Numbered from the stretch's first letter, positions 11,899 to 24,486 are shown. The stretch: 64,000 bases of DNA from Lathyrus oleraceus (GCF_024323335.1 NC_066579.1:62001-126000), one strand, 5' to 3'. The notes: a model not told the origin generated them from the sequence alone. Program-made: numbers and translations.

Positions 11899-12996
11899 TT
11901 ACACGACCAAGTGTTCATATATCCAGTCTCTCATAATTACATAAGCTTTTTCAGCATCCTTATCTTCTTCGGGAGATCCCGGTCGGTGGGCAAATCCATG
12001 ACCTCTCCCTGGGAATATCACTACTTTTGAACCTCTATCCATTTTCTTCTGAATATTTTCTATTTCACTTACAGCACAAAATGGATCACTGTCCCCTAAA
12101 ATAAACAAGACAGGAACTTTTACATCAGAAGCAACAACAGGATCTATCCTTGTACCATAGAAGGAGATTCCAGTGCCAAAACACGCGCCTTCGTCTCGCG
12201 CTAACACCTCTAACAGTAGGCCACCTCCAAAACAAAAACCAATTATGCTAAGTTTTCTGGAATCTCCCGAAGTCAAGAATTCATCTGTCATCCATTCTGT
12301 CCATGCAGTAATATCTTTTGCAATCCTCTCAGGGTTATGTCTAGCAATCCACTGCTCCAACAGAGTGTTTGGCTGATCCTTTGTCCACGGATTTCCGCGA
12401 AATAAGTCAGGAACTAGAATGCTGCAAATTGATTTAGAAGAAATAAATAAATATGCTAAGAATGATAACACAAAATACAGTGGAGAAACATACTTGAAAC
12501 CATTGCAAGCTACCCGATATGCGAAATCTCTTGTGAAGGAATCCTCGAAGCCATAAATATCTGAAAGAAGCAATAGGCCAATTCCGTTATTATTTTTGAC
12601 AGCCTTGAAGAGATAAGCGTGAATGTTATCATCGTCGTCCTCAAGCGAAAGCTCCTCTCCACTGACTAATTCACATGCTTCATCATTTATGTCACTTTCC
12701 ACGTTGAGTAAACTACATGATAGTTTTGAGTTTGCAGCATGTTGAATAGATTTTTGAAGATTGAATTTGTAGTTTTTCTGAAAAGAAACTGAAGAATTGC
12801 ATTCAAAAGATCGAAAGTGAATCCCTTAAAACAATTATGGTGTTTACATGTTAATGAATTTGATTGTTATTAGAAAGAAAGAGAACGTACAGGAGGAGAA
12901 AAGAGATGAGGTTGGAAGGAAATGGCAGTGAGCCGGGGGATGAAGAAGAGGTTGGTTTGCACAGACGCAAAATGCTCTAACTGTAGCTAGCCCCAT
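11899..12996 (-). CDS. Dienelactone hydrolase family protein, predicted chloroplast
   Basis: Three exons on the minus strand: 12996-12891, 12788-12494 and 12421-11899, giving 307 residues. It is an alpha/beta hydrolase of the dienelactone hydrolase (carboxymethylenebutenolidase) family. The nucleophile Cys197 lies in the GFCFGGG elbow, Asp246 in LGDSDPF and His275 in GRGHGF, which together make the family's Cys-Asp-His triad. The first ~60 residues are rich in Ser, Pro and hydroxylated residues with few acids (MGLATVRAFCVC...), like a plastid transit peptide. The 72-bp second intron is open in frame. For the first intron only the acceptor at 12790-12789, not the one 11 bases downstream, keeps the frame. 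The real substrate of the plant proteins is unknown; lactone or ester hydrolysis is inferred. A CT-rich tract at 13000-13020 would fall in the 5' UTR. Confidence 0.85.
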
Positions 12997-13424
12997 CTAT
13001 CTTTTCTCTCTCTCTCTCAGTCTCAATAATCAATTTCAATAAATATCTTGCTATTTCTATTCTGTGGTCTCCAACAACTAACCAATCCAACAAGGCCTCG
13101 TTTTCAAAACAATCTCACTCCAATTTTCAATCCACGCATTCGTAATCACTCTACTTCATACATTACTGCCTCATCTATCCCTTAACTTCTTTTTTATTCA
13201 ATGCATCAAATAAAATCCAAAATCCCAAAAACCGGTATTTGATTTGAATATATTTAGACCATATTTTAACAAAATTATATTTGGTTCGGATATTTTTGAG
13301 TCATATTTTAACAAAACCATATGGTTCGGTTCAGTTTGTAGTTCGTATTTTGCAAACCAAATCAAACCGCACATTACAACTCAAATTTCATTTAAGTCAC
13401 GTTCAACTCAAACCTAAATCTATT
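12997..13424. other. Upstream region of the dienelactone hydrolase gene
   Basis: This is the promoter side of the minus-strand gene. A (CT)n run at about 13003-13018 is a GA repeat in the transcript sense. From about 13220 the sequence becomes AT-rich with repeated ATATTTTAAC and GGTTCGGT motifs, apparently a repeat border. No gene is seen. Confidence 0.4.
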
Positions 13425-13970
13425 ATGTATTAACCTTACGATTACGAAAGACTTTTTTCATCACACTAACGATTTCAGTTTCAATCTTCTCAAATCTCTT
13501 AGTAATAAGACATCTTTTTTGCCAAATACATCTTGTTTCTTCTTATCTAATCTCTAATCTCTTATATCATTTCTTTTTCACCTTCTCATTTTTATAGTAT
13601 TGTTTTTTCTTCCAATTTGTTTTATCATACCTCTTCTTCTTTAATTTCTTCTCTCATATGTTCTTTCTTTTTCATTTTCACAAATCTCTTATTTCCTCTT
13701 TTTTTATATAATGTTTTTGATATTGTTTTATCCTATTGTTTGACATTTATTATTCCACTTTTGCCTAATTTGATTTTTATATATTAAATGGAAAGTTGAG
13801 GTTCAAATATAATGAATTTTGTTGTTATTTGATAGTGTATGAATGACTAAATACAAAGTTATGATGTCATTTATGTATGACTCAATAATTTTTTTTTTGT
13901 AAAAAATTAAATCAACTTAATCGAATCAAACCGGGTTGGTTTGATTTTATTTCTAAAATCCAACTGAACT

Positions 13971-14495
13971 TGTTGAAATTCCACCAAATCTTGGAGAATT
14001 TTGAATCAATCTTGATGAACAAGAATCAATTCTTTCGATTGATTCCTCATCTTGTTCTTCACTATTCACTAGAGTGAATCAATCAAATCTTGGTTGCAAG
14101 ATGATTCCGATGCATATAAATTTGAGAAGAAAAAGAAAAGATGAATTGGGGAAGAAAGAGAAATGAGGGTTTGAGAGAAATGGAAAGAGGGAGAATATTT
14201 CTGCAGAGTTTCTCTTTGTCTTCAAACTAAAATTTATTCAATTTTTTCTCTATCCAACTGCATTATTATAATGATAGTGTACATCCCTATTTTTAGACTA
14301 AGATTGTTTGGACACCAAGAAATATCCAACTAACCTAACTCAGCTAAAACCACAAAATAAAGCTAAATCTTAAGTTTCTGTCGAAGACAGGCTTCTTTGA
14401 TATTTTGACATCTATTCAACTTATGCGCAGAGCATTTCGACAACAACATACTCTGTCGAAATAGTGCTTTGACATAAATAATTACACTTTCAACA
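13971..14495 (-). repeat. 3' LTR of copia element 2
   Basis: 525 bp, TGTTGAAATT...ACTTTCAACA. It contains three CTGTCGAA/TTTCGAC-type motifs shared with the other LTR. Confidence 0.93.
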
Positions 14496-14594
14496 TACCA
14501 CTCAATGCATTGTGTCTAATTTATCTACATTCATCATTGTTCTTAGTCTTTTGAATACTTCGACTTGTACACCTTTCGTCATGATGTATGCAAT

Positions 14595-17500
14595 CTAATT
14601 CTCAATTCTGTAGTGTTCCATATTCAACTTTATATTTGCTACTTGCTCTCGAAGATAATGGAACCTCATTTCGACGTGTTTGCTTCTTCCATGTGCTATC
14701 GGATTCTTCGCCAGATTGATAGCATACATGTTGTTGATCTTCATGGTAATTTCTCCATGATTCTTCCCTGTAATTTCTTTGGCCAAATTCACCATCCAAG
14801 TTGCTTGATATGCACAGAGGGGAGCATCTATGTACTATGTTTCACACGTCGATAGTGTTACTACTGGTTCTTTTCTTGAGCTCCAAGCAACTGGTGCACC
14901 ACCTAACATAAACACATAACCAATTGTAGATTTTTTATCCTCAACATCACTACACCAACTTGAGTTGGTGTAATCCACTAGCTTAAATTCTTTTCCTTCA
15001 TCAAATGTAGGAAATATAATATCGTAGTCGAGAGTTCCATTGAGATACCTTAGTATCCTCTTTGTCACTGCTAGATGTGATACCTTTGGTTTTTACATGA
15101 ATCTACTCATCATACCTACAATGTATTCTAGATTAGACCTCGTGTGATAAAGGTATCTTAATGACCCAATAAGTCTTATGTACTATTTTGGATCGACATC
15201 GTCTTCATCTGAGTTTTTCGATAGTTGCAGTCTTGGTTCAAAATGTGTCAAAGTCGCATTGCAGTCTTTCATCTCAAATCTTTTGAGTATTTCATTTGCA
15301 TATCTTCTTTGAAGCATCATCAAACCTCTACCACTCTTGTAGAATTCTATATCAAGGAAGTATGAAATGTTTCTCATATCAGACATTTCAAACTCCTTGC
15401 TAAGACCACCTTTGAAGTCTTCGATCTCTTTCTTACACTACTTCTTATTAACAAGTCATCGACATAGAGACAAAATATAAGAAATTCACTTTTGCTTCTT
15501 CTTACATATACTCTATGCTCAGTTGTGCACTTCAGAAATTCCTTACCCCTTAGGAAACTATCTATCTTCTTATTCCAAGCTCGTGGAGATTGTTTGAGTT
15601 CATACATAGCTTTATGCAACTTGTATATTTTTCTTTCTTGGCCTTGTTTCACAAACTCAACTGGTTATGCAACATAAACTTCTTCATCTAAGGGGTCATT
15701 TAGGAATGCATATTTCACGTCCATCTGACACATATGTCAGTTGATAATGTTTGCTAGACCAACAATCAACCTGATTGTTTCGATCCTAGCAACAGGTGCA
15801 AAAAATTCATCGAAGTCGATTCCTTCTTTCTGAAGAAATCCTTTCGCCACAAGTCTTTCCTTGTGTCAAGTTACTTCTCCTTTTAGATTAAACTTTACCT
15901 TATACACCCACATCACATCGATTTCCTTCTTGCCTTGAGGCAATTCGACAAGTGGCCAAGTGTTGTTAACTTTGATGGACTCCAGTACCTCATTGATCTC
16001 TTTCATCCACGTCAAATCCTTCAATGCGTCAACTACATTTTCTGGTTAGACGTCTGCATAGAAAGCATAGTGTATCGGCTCACCTTCATCATTGACCATA
16101 TTATCTAATGTAATCACATATTCATGCAACCTTGCAGGCATGTGTCTTATTCTTTGAGCTCTGCTTGTGCTTGTTTGACCTCTTACTTCTTCTTGTTGAA
16201 CTTCTCTTTCGATCTCACTTGCTGGTTCTTCACATAATATTCTCATTTAATCGTTATTTACATTTTTAGTACAATCTCATTCCTTAAGCTCATATATGAT
16301 CACGTGCCTGCTGACCACTGCTTGCTTGTTCACTGGACCGAACAGTTTGTATCCACCAGTCGAATGATATCCTATTAGGATCGTTTGACTTGAATTGTTA
16401 TCAAATTTTCATCTCAAGTGATCAGGCACATGCCTATGTGTTATAGATCCAAATACTTTCACACGACTTAAGTTAGGCTTGACCCAGACCAACATTCTTC
16501 TAGCGTGATTCCTTCTAGCCTTTTCGCCTGGCATCTGTTAAGAATATATGTTGCAGTTGACACAACTTATCCCCATAATTCTTTGGGTAGATGCTTGTCT
16601 TTCAACGTACTTCTCACCATATTCATGATGGTTATATTCTTCCTTTCAGCAGTTCTATTTTGTTATGGAGTGTAGGGTGGAACCACCTCATGCACAATCC
16701 CTTCTTTCTCACATAATGTGTCGAAGTCTTTCAACACATATTCTCCACCATCATCAGTCCTCAAAATCTCGAGCTTTCAATCACTTTGTCTTTTGACCAT
16801 AGATTTAAACTTGGAAAATACCTCAATCACTTTTCTTCTTTATCAGATAAGTCCATAATTTTTTACTAAACTCATCTATGAATGTGACAAAGCATTTATT
16901 ACCTCCAAACGAATCCACCTGGATAGGACCACATACATCAGAGCATATGATTTCAAGAATTTTCTTCGAATTGCTTCATGCATCCTTGTTGAAGTTGTTC
17001 TTGTGCTACTTTGAATGCACACATTCCTCACACACTTCATTTGGAATGTCGATTTCTGGTAATCCTGAAACCATATTTCTTCTTTTTCAGATCTCTGATG
17101 TCTTTGAAGTTGAGATGGACAAGTCTATAGTACCATATTCATGCATCCCTGCTAGTTACAATTGCAAGGCACTTATGCTTCATCACATTAAGTTCAATCT
17201 TGAAGGTTCTATTTTGAGACATGGGAGCCTACAAGATTAACCTTCCACTTGAGTCGATAACTCTCATCATCTTGTCTTCAATGGAAACTTTGTAATTCTT
17301 TTCAACCAACTACCATATGTTGAGGAAATTACTTTTCATGCCTGTTACAGACAATACATTAGAAATTAGTGATATGTTGCCATCTTTACTCATAATCAGA
17401 ACATCACCAATACCTTTAGTTGCTAGAGTATTGTCATTTTCAAATTTCACCATGTTCTTCATCGAGGGTTTTATGTTGACAAACCAATCTTTCCTACCAG

Positions 17501-18208
17501 TCATGTGTGATGAGCATTATGAGTCCAAGTACCATTGATCATTGAATCTTTCTTCATCTCTTGTTGTGACCATCAACAAAATCTCTTCTTCTTCATGCTT
17601 TGCTAGTTTTGCATCATTTTATTGATTCTTTTGTTTTTCAGGACAATCACTAGAGTAATGACCATACTTTTGACAATTAAAACACTGAATGTGACTTTTG
17701 TCAAGTTTTCGCACACCACCTCTTCCTCTACTTGCAACACCACCTATGTGGTTGCTTTGGTATGAGGGTCTTCTTTGATTCAACGAATTTCCTTCTTGCT
17801 GGTTTCCTCTACCAATCGAATTGTTGTAGCCTCTTCTACCTTTATTGTCGAACCACTTTCCTCTGCCTTTCTTTTGATTGTTGATTGCGCCTATAAAACC
17901 ACATCACTATTCGACTTGCTTGAAGCTCTTTCAGTCGTTTTTTGTTCATGAGATTCAAGCTTCCCTTGAAGCTCTTCCTTTGTCAATGTTGATAAGTCTT
18001 TAGATTCTTCTATGGCTACTACTAGGTGACCGATTTTTGGAGCCAATGACCTCAAGATCTTTGCAACAACTGATCTTGATGTCAACACTTCTCCATATAC
18101 CTTGATTTGTTTCACTAGTTTCGTAACCCTAGTGAAATAATCAGGTATGCTTTCACTTTCTTCCATATGAAGCAATTCATATGTTCTTTTGTGAGTCTGT
18201 AACATCAC
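14595..18208 (-). pseudogene. Copia Gag-Pol remnant of element 2
   Basis: Fragments in order on the minus strand. Gag lies at 18208-17891 (ELLHMEESESIPDYFTRV). A zinc knuckle CFNCQKYGHYSSDC lies near 17690-17640. Protease and integrase pieces lie between 17504 and 16246. Reverse transcriptase lies at 15652-15374, with LHKAMYELKQSPRAWN and the catalytic YVDD, and runs on at 15386-15183. RNase H lies at 15068-14835 and 14795-14595, with the HGRSKHVEMRFHYLRE segment. At least six frame breaks separate the pieces. No functional product is possible. Confidence 0.9.
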
Positions 18209-18570
18209 ATGTTCACCTTCTCAACGTCTCCAAACGATTTCTGCAAAAATTCTCATACTTCTTTCGTTGATTCAACATCACTCAGCTTTTCGAATTTGTT
18301 TGGACCAACACATTGATGAATTACAAATAGAGCTTTATAATCTTTCTTCTTCAATTCTTTGTGTGCAACATTTTCTTCATCTGTCGTATTTTCTGCAAGT
18401 GTTGTTACTCCTACCTTCACAAGATCCTACATGTCTTAAAAACAGAATACGATCTTCATATGCTTACACCAACTATCATAATTCTTACCATTCAGAATTG
18501 GAAGATTTTCTAGAAAATACCCGTTCAAATGATCCATCGTGTTATTCTTCCCAAGAATCACACAGCTAGT

Positions 18571-18583
18571 GCTTTAGATACCA
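18571..18583 (-). other. Degenerate primer-binding site of copia element 2
   Basis: Minus strand TGGTATCTAAAGC. Its first seven bases match the initiator tRNA-Met complement; the rest is mutated. It lies two bases inside the 5' LTR. Confidence 0.65.
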
Positions 18584-18585
18584 AA

Positions 18586-19110
18586 TGTTGGAATTTCACA
18601 AAATCTTGGAGAATTATGAATCAATCTTGATGAACAAGAATCAATTATTCTAATTTATTCCTCCTCTTGTTCTTCACTCTTCACTCGAGTGAATCAACCA
18701 CACCTTTGTTGCAAAATGATTCCGCTGCACATAAATTTAAGAAGAAAAAGAAAAGATGAATTGGGGAAGAAAGAGAAATTAGGGGTTGAGAGAAAGGGGA
18801 AGAAGAAGAATATTTATGCAGAGTTTCTCTCTGTCTTCAAACTGAAGTTTATTCAATCTTTTCTCTATGTTAGTGCATTATTACAATGATTTGGTACCTG
18901 CTTATTTATAGGCTGAGATTGTTTGCATACCAAGCAATCTCTAACTAACATAACTCAGGCAAAAACACAAAATAAAGATAAGTCTTAAGTTTTTGTCGAA
19001 GACATACTTCTTCAACATTTCGACAATTATTCAACTTCTACACAGAGCATTTCGATAACAACAGACTCTGTCGAAATGGTGCTTTGACACAAATAATTAA
19101 ACTTTCAACA
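18586..19110 (-). repeat. 5' LTR of copia element 2
   Basis: 525 bp, TGTTGGAATT...ACTTTCAACA, followed by target duplication GAACT. Confidence 0.93.
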
Positions 19111-19200
19111 GAACTAAACCAAACCACATATTTTTTCTTTTGCGGTTGGAATGACTTTTAGCGTCAAAACCGCTAAAACCGCACCACGAACACCTATTTA

Positions 19201-20080
19201 CGTGTCTGTGTGTCCTCCTTTTTATTCCACGTGCGTAAAAATATAAACTATATTTTTTATTTAATTTTAATTTTAATTATTTGTATGATAAATCTTGTAA
19301 TACATGAGTCTTAAAAATGAGTACAAGAATGAAGAAAGACAAAACAAAATTAGGGAAAATAGATATAGGACAATGAAGATAAAAATGTTGTAAATCTAAT
19401 TGTCAAGATGAACATGAAATCAACGATCCAAAATACCATAGTTAAGATCATTAAAATTCAAGGATTTAAGGTATATTAAGTAGATTCGACACTCCATAAC
19501 ATACAAAAAAAAATCATAACATCTATGAAGAGACGCGATGACAACATGAAAAAAAAACAAAAATATGCGTGAGTGCACGAATCATTAGATCATGTAGACG
19601 ATTGACTAACTCGAATAAACTTTTCTACTTCTACCTCAAACAAGAACCGCAAGTCTAAGGAGAATGGTATACGAAATTGATACATAACCTCTGACTCATT
19701 ATCTATCAAGATAACTTTAAGGGAGGTTCTATGAAGCTTGCGTAATGTTACGAGGATAAGAAGTCCAACCCAAATAATGGTTGGATAGCTTATCTCAATT
19801 AAGATAATTTATGTGAAAATACGGATATGAAAAAGGATGACATGGAGCAAAAGATTTGCTCTTATTCAAAAAAGTTGAGTTTTTTATTAATTTTCTGAAT
19901 TTTGTATTTATTTAATTTTAACTTTTCCAATTGTTTATTTCTTCTTTAACTTTGAATTTAAATATAAAATAGATAATACTGAAAATATAGATAAATAAAT
20001 AAAAAATCCGTTTAACAAATGAACGGAGGTTAATCAAGTCGCCGTGAGCCGAAATAAGTCGCCAACGCCTACAATTCAGT
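19201..20080. other. Intergenic, AT-rich, upstream of YqgE-like gene
   Basis: No gene, RNA or recognisable transposon. All frames are short. The last ~100 bases form the promoter side of the plus-strand gene that starts at 20215. Confidence 0.4.
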
Positions 20081-20088
20081 TATAAAAT
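20081..20088 (+). promoter_or_regulatory. Candidate TATA box of YqgE-like gene
   Basis: TATAAAAT, 127 bases before the ATG at 20215, in otherwise non-TATA surroundings; a CT-rich leader follows. The position suits a TATA element with a short 5' UTR. Not proven. Confidence 0.4.
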
Positions 20089-20214
20089 ATAAAAAGCATA
20101 TTCTCTTTCATCTTTGGAAAACGTCATTTTCGGGGTACTTTGTCTTCTTGGTAATCTTCTTCTTCTTCTTCCAATTATTTGTTGCATCTTACCCTCTTTA
20201 ACTCTGTTATAGCA

Positions 20215-22469
20215 ATGGATCTGTGTGTGAAGAACCTTTTCCCCGCAAATTCATCTTGCTACAGACCCATTTCTGGAACAAGGTCTTGTAATTCATTTTC
20301 CGAGATCACACTTTTCACTAAACAACACTATCGCCCTTTTCTTCTCACTGCTTCCGCCAACAACAACAATCACGGCAACTCTTCTTCTTCTTCTTCCGGT
20401 ATCTATCTCTCTTCTCTCTTCTACTTAATTACTTTTGTTTGCTCTTTCTTGGAACCAGATTGTGATTGCATTTTATATAGATGGTTAAAAATCAACATTA
20501 TCTTTGTAATTGTCTATACATGAGGTTCAACTAGATGAATTTCTTGAGTTCACTCAACTTTGAACCATTCATCCCCTTTCTTCCACCTTGAATTAGGTCA
20601 TTTTAGCTTAGTAACTAACTATATATTTTCCGATGAGATCTTTCTTTTTTTTCTTCTGATATGTTGATCATTACAGGTAATGGTGAACCGTCTATTCCAG
20701 GAAATAATGATGGTGATAAATCAAATAACAACTCTCAGAAGCGTCATCAGATTAATCTGGATTGGCGTGACTTCAGAGCAAAACTATATAGAGATGAGCT
20801 GGTAATTAGTTTATTGCTAAATAGGATTTAAGTGGATGGATTCAACTTCTGAATTTTGAAACAATCATGTTTAATTATTTTTTTTCATGTAGATAAGAAT
20901 TTTAAGATAGATACGTGATAACACGAGGGAAGATAAGATTAAGATATAGAATACTGTCTTATGTGGTTTAGACATGTTTGGAAAAATCCATAGAAGCGCG
21001 GTTAAAAGGGTTGATCAATGGAGAGGTTAGTGAAGCAGTTAAGAGGTAGGGAGAGACTAAAATTAGCTATAGGGTAAACTATTCAGAGATATTTGGGAGT
21101 TAATGGTGTATTTGCAAACTTAATACATGATTGGGAGTTCTAGTATTGTTGATTCATTTAGCCGATTCCACTAGTGGGGTAAAAGGTTAGTTGAAATTAT
21201 GAAGTCTTAAAACATGTGGTTTATTCATTCCTGGGATTTCTTGCAGCAGTATAGTCATGCTTAATAGTTGGAGATTCATCTCCGTTTGATGAACTAGTCA
21301 TCAATCTAGGATCCCTTCTTGGTTGAAGCTATTAAGGTGCTTGCTGTCTAATGATTTATATTGGTTTCCAGGTTATAGAAAAATGCAGTGTTGATTTGTC
21401 TCATTTTATTTATGGCTTGTTTGGTTTAAAAAACTGTCTTATTTTTTTCACTAGTATTTCCAAAAACCTACCTTGGTTTTACATGGTTTTTAATGATTTA
21501 TGCAGTAAGTGGTGAAAATAGAAAATGAAAACATATATGATAATATGTAAGAAAAAGGAAACTATGCGACTTTTTTTCATAATTCTTAGTGAAAATAGAA
21601 AATGAAAACAAGAAACAATTTGTCAAACTAAAGAAAATCCTGTTTTTGCTATTCTATGTAACTACAGTTGAAATACTTATAATTATTGATGTAGAAGCTA
21701 TTGGTTATGATAGGGCATATCTAAGAAGCAATACGGTAACTTACTGGATTTTAGGTTTCATTAACTGAGTTTTTCTTGGCTTTATTAACAGAAAGAAATA
21801 GAAGATACCGACACACAAAAAGAAGGTGGGACAATAGACAATTCTAAACCTCTTGGAACAAAGTGGGCTCATCCAATTCCTGGACCTGAGACTGGCTGTG
21901 TACTTGTGGCTACCGAAAAGCTTGATGGTGTTCGCACATTTGAAAGAACTGTTGTTCTCCTTCTCAGATCTGGAACTAGACAGTCACAAGAAGGGCCTTT
22001 TGGAATTGTCATCAACCGTCCTCTTCACAAAAAGATAAAAAACATAAGACCTACAAATCAGGATTTAACAACCTCCTTTTCTGACTGTTCTTTGCATTTT
22101 GGTGGACCTCTTGAGGCAAGCATGTTTTTGCTAAAATCAGGGGAGAAGTTGAAGGTTCCAGGATTTGAAGAGGTAGTCCCTGGACTATATTTTGGAGCTC
22201 GAAACAGTTTGGATGATGCATCAAGGCTTGTGAAGAAAGGGATTATCAAGCCTCGTGATTTCAGTTTCTTTATTGGTTATGCTGGATGGCAAATAGATCA
22301 GTTGAGAGATGAGATTGAGTCCGAGTATTGGCATGTTGCTGCATGTAGCTCAAGTTTGCTGTATGAGGCTATGACAGATTCTTCTGAAGGTATGTGGGAG
22401 GAGATTTTGCAACTGATGGGTGGTGATTACTCAGAATTGAGCCAGAAGCCAAAGCAAGAAGACCCATAG
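20215..22469 (+). CDS. YqgE/AlgH (UPF0301, DUF179) family protein, predicted plastid
   Basis: Three exons, 20215-20398, 20677-20801 and 21792-22469, give 328 residues with consistent phases. The C-terminal two thirds is a DUF179 domain: GCVLVATEKL at its start, then GPFGIVINRPL, LHFGGPLE, VPGLYFGAR and FFIGYAGWQIDQLRDEI, all hallmark segments of bacterial YqgE/AlgH. The N-terminal ~60 residues are Ser/Asn-rich and poor in acids, like a chloroplast transit peptide; plant members are nuclear genes with such extensions. The biochemical function of the family is not established. The ATG at 20215 is the first in frame. The 990-bp second intron holds a LINE remnant. Confidence 0.88.
20880..21220 (+). 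pseudogene. LINE reverse-transcriptase tail inside YqgE-like intron 2
   Basis: Plus-strand pieces such as KRVDQW, then RGRERLK and VNGVFANLIHDW, follow the order of the C-terminal end of plant LINE-derived proteins (a W/F-G-H-V segment, a V-D-Q-M-E segment, a basic G-R-G-R-P-K segment, then an I-H-V-A-D-P-like end). Stops and shifts abound. It sits between the donor at 20802 and the acceptor at 21791 and need not affect splicing. Confidence 0.55.
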
Positions 22470-23039
22470 GTACTAATATATATGGTTTCAGATTTAGAGA
22501 CAAAAATTGGTGCACTTAAAATGGTGTTATTACAAAGCAATGTGCAGTAAAAGCTTAAATGTCAAATAAGTAGGTAATTTAGCCTCCCATTCTGCCTTTG
22601 TTATTCATCATAACAAAAATGGTACTTGTTGTAGTTATGCTTGATAGTATAGATGCATGTGATGTAAGTATGAGATTAGCTTTGTGTTAGTCATAGTTGT
22701 TTGAATCCATATTTTCTCAACATGGTACTTGCAATGCACAAAACAATTCAAGAAATTTCTAAGAATGGCTAATTATAGCACTTCTCTCTGAAGCTTAAAT
22801 TTTACTTTCATCTCAAATTTCATGAAAGAACTTTTAACTGGAGCTCAAAGATTTTGAACTAATCTCATCTTGAAAATTTTAGTTTCTTAACAACTTTCAA
22901 TCCATTTGTAACTAAACAAAGTTATTTATTACTTTATCCATCTCCGATTATAAGTTCTTTTCAGAGATTTTGTAAATCCCTCGATAAATTGTTAATATAT
23001 TTTTACTTTTTTTCTTTTAAAAGTATATTTATTATATAA
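22470..23039. other. 3' flank of YqgE-like gene
   Basis: 3' UTR and intergenic DNA with no second gene. The motif at 22940-22985 with TCCATCTCCGATTATAAG resembles one end of a Stowaway-type MITE, but no matching opposite end was found. Confidence 0.35.
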
Positions 23040-23700
23040 TTTATGGGTGTTTGCGGTGCAGTTTGTGCGGTTTCGAAGATTAAAATCATCCGAACCGCAA
23101 GAGAAAAAAACATGCGGTTCAGTTGGTTTTTAGAAACAAAATCAAACCAAATCAAACAAATGCAGTTTGGATTGTTCGATTGGATCGGTTTTTTATAATA
23201 TTTTTATTGAGTCATACATACACCTATAGAAAACAACATAACTTTGTGTTTAGTCATTCATACATTACTAAATAACATCAAAACTCATCATATTTAGATA
23301 AAACTTCTCATTCAATATAAAAAAAATCATATTAGACAAAAGTGGAATAAATATATAAAATAGTAGTATAATATAATATCAAAGACATTATAATAAAACA
23401 TAACAACAGATGAGATAAGAGATTAGAGAAGATGAAAAAAAGAATAGAAAAGATGCGAGATTAGAGAAGAAATGTGCGATAAAAACGTAATTGAAAGAGA
23501 AAACATAAACATAAAAATGAAAAGATGAAGAAGAATTAACATAAGTGGGGAGATATTAGGTGAGACGTATATGGCAAAGAAGATGAGAAGAATATGGGAT
23601 ACACATATGAGAGATTTAAGAATGTTGAAACAGAAATCCTAAGTGTGAGTAAAAGAAAATCGTTCGTAACATAATACGGTTAAGTATTTTTAGCTTACTC
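23040..23700 (+). repeat. Interspersed repeat B, uninterrupted copy of repeat A
   Basis: Starts near GGGTGTTTGCGGTGCAG and ends near TCGTTCGTAACATAATACGG. It matches the two flanks of copia element 2 in inverted orientation. The middle is strongly purine-rich on the plus strand (AGAGAAGATGAAAAAAAG type), so that the opposite strand of copy A is pyrimidine-rich. There is no open reading frame, and terminal inverted repeats were not resolved. Confidence 0.6.
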
Positions 23701-23919
23701 CATATCATAGTCCTTAAATTGAATTTAACCTAATGGTTAATTAAGTAAAAATATTAATTAACTATTAGATTAGATTTAATTTAAAGGTTATGATTTGGAA
23801 TAATCTAAAAAAAATTGTAAAAGAAAAGACATAGAATAAAAATCTAATGGAATAAAATCATCGTGAAAGAAAAAGAGTGCCGAGATAAGACAATGGTTCA
23901 AAGATATAACCAAATCCAC

Positions 23920-24009
23920 AAAATATGGACAAAGGTAAATCTACCCTATTATCATTATTCAAATAAAATATGGACAAAGGTAAACCTACCCTATTATCAT
24001 TATTCAAAT
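23920..24009. repeat. 45-bp tandem duplication
   Basis: Copy 1 is 23920-23964 and copy 2 is 23965-24009; each contains ATATGGACAAAGGTAAA and CTACCCTATTATC, with one visible substitution between them. Confidence 0.85.
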
Positions 24010-24469
24010 AATTTTAAATTGAGGTAGACAAGTTATTTCACCAAGTAAAAGCTAATAATAGATAAATCAAAGTTGACAATTTTATCGACACTATAATTCA
24101 AGTGAATTTGAGAAAGATGTAGCAAGAAATTCCACATCTAAGGAATAATGTGTGGTTGTTTAAAAGAATAAAGTTATATTTAGAGCATCTATAACCATTC
24201 AAAGGCTTAGTGATTGGATTCTCAGGCGAGCATGTTCAGGTCAAGGGTTACATCTCCGTCAGAATCATATTTGGACTTTGCGAAAAGGCCAAGTCAAAAA
24301 AGGTTAAATACCTTGTTGTAAACGTCCCATTATTGTATAACATTATCATTATATGACATGACTTCAACATTTAGAAGTCGAAATATTAACAATTTATCTA
24401 ACTATGAAGTATCCCTTTGAATTGTGTGTGGGAGAATATGGATGTCAAATGATCTAGAATTGTGTGTGT

Positions 24470-24486
24470 GGGGGGGGGGGGGGGGG
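24470..24486 (+). repeat. Poly-G run (17 bases)
   Basis: Preceded by (TG)n from about 24461. The run is long enough to be unstable, and its exact length may be an assembly estimate. Confidence 0.85.

Larger units (their letters stand above)
13971..19110 (-). mobile_element. Ty1/copia LTR retrotransposon 2, old and decayed
   Basis: A 5140-bp element on the minus strand. LTRs of 525 bp each (13971-14495 and 18586-19110) begin TGTTG and end CTTTCAACA. By eye they differ at several dozen positions without net length change. The five-base target duplication GAACT is intact at 13966-13970 and 19111-19115. A degenerate primer-binding site (minus TGGTATCTAAAGC) lies just inside the right LTR. All copia domains can be traced in order but with many stops and shifts. 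Confidence 0.93.
13425..19200 (-). repeat. Interspersed repeat A, interrupted by copia element 2
   Basis: The two outer parts (about 13425-13970 and 19116-19200) together match, as reverse complement, the uninterrupted repeat B at 23040-23700. Shared landmarks are AACCGCA/GGTTTTG motifs at one end, a stretch with TGAGTCATA(C/A)AT, a purine-rich middle, and CGTTCGTAA/TTACGA at the other end. Lengths agree (about 0.63 versus 0.66 kb). No coding region is visible, so this is a non-autonomous element of unknown class. The copia insertion at 13971-19110 divides it. Confidence 0.6.

Noticed and set aside
12422..12493. Coding insertion in dienelactone hydrolase
   Set aside because: It is open in frame but has GT..AG borders, is AT-rich and interrupts the conserved fold, so it is a 72-bp intron.
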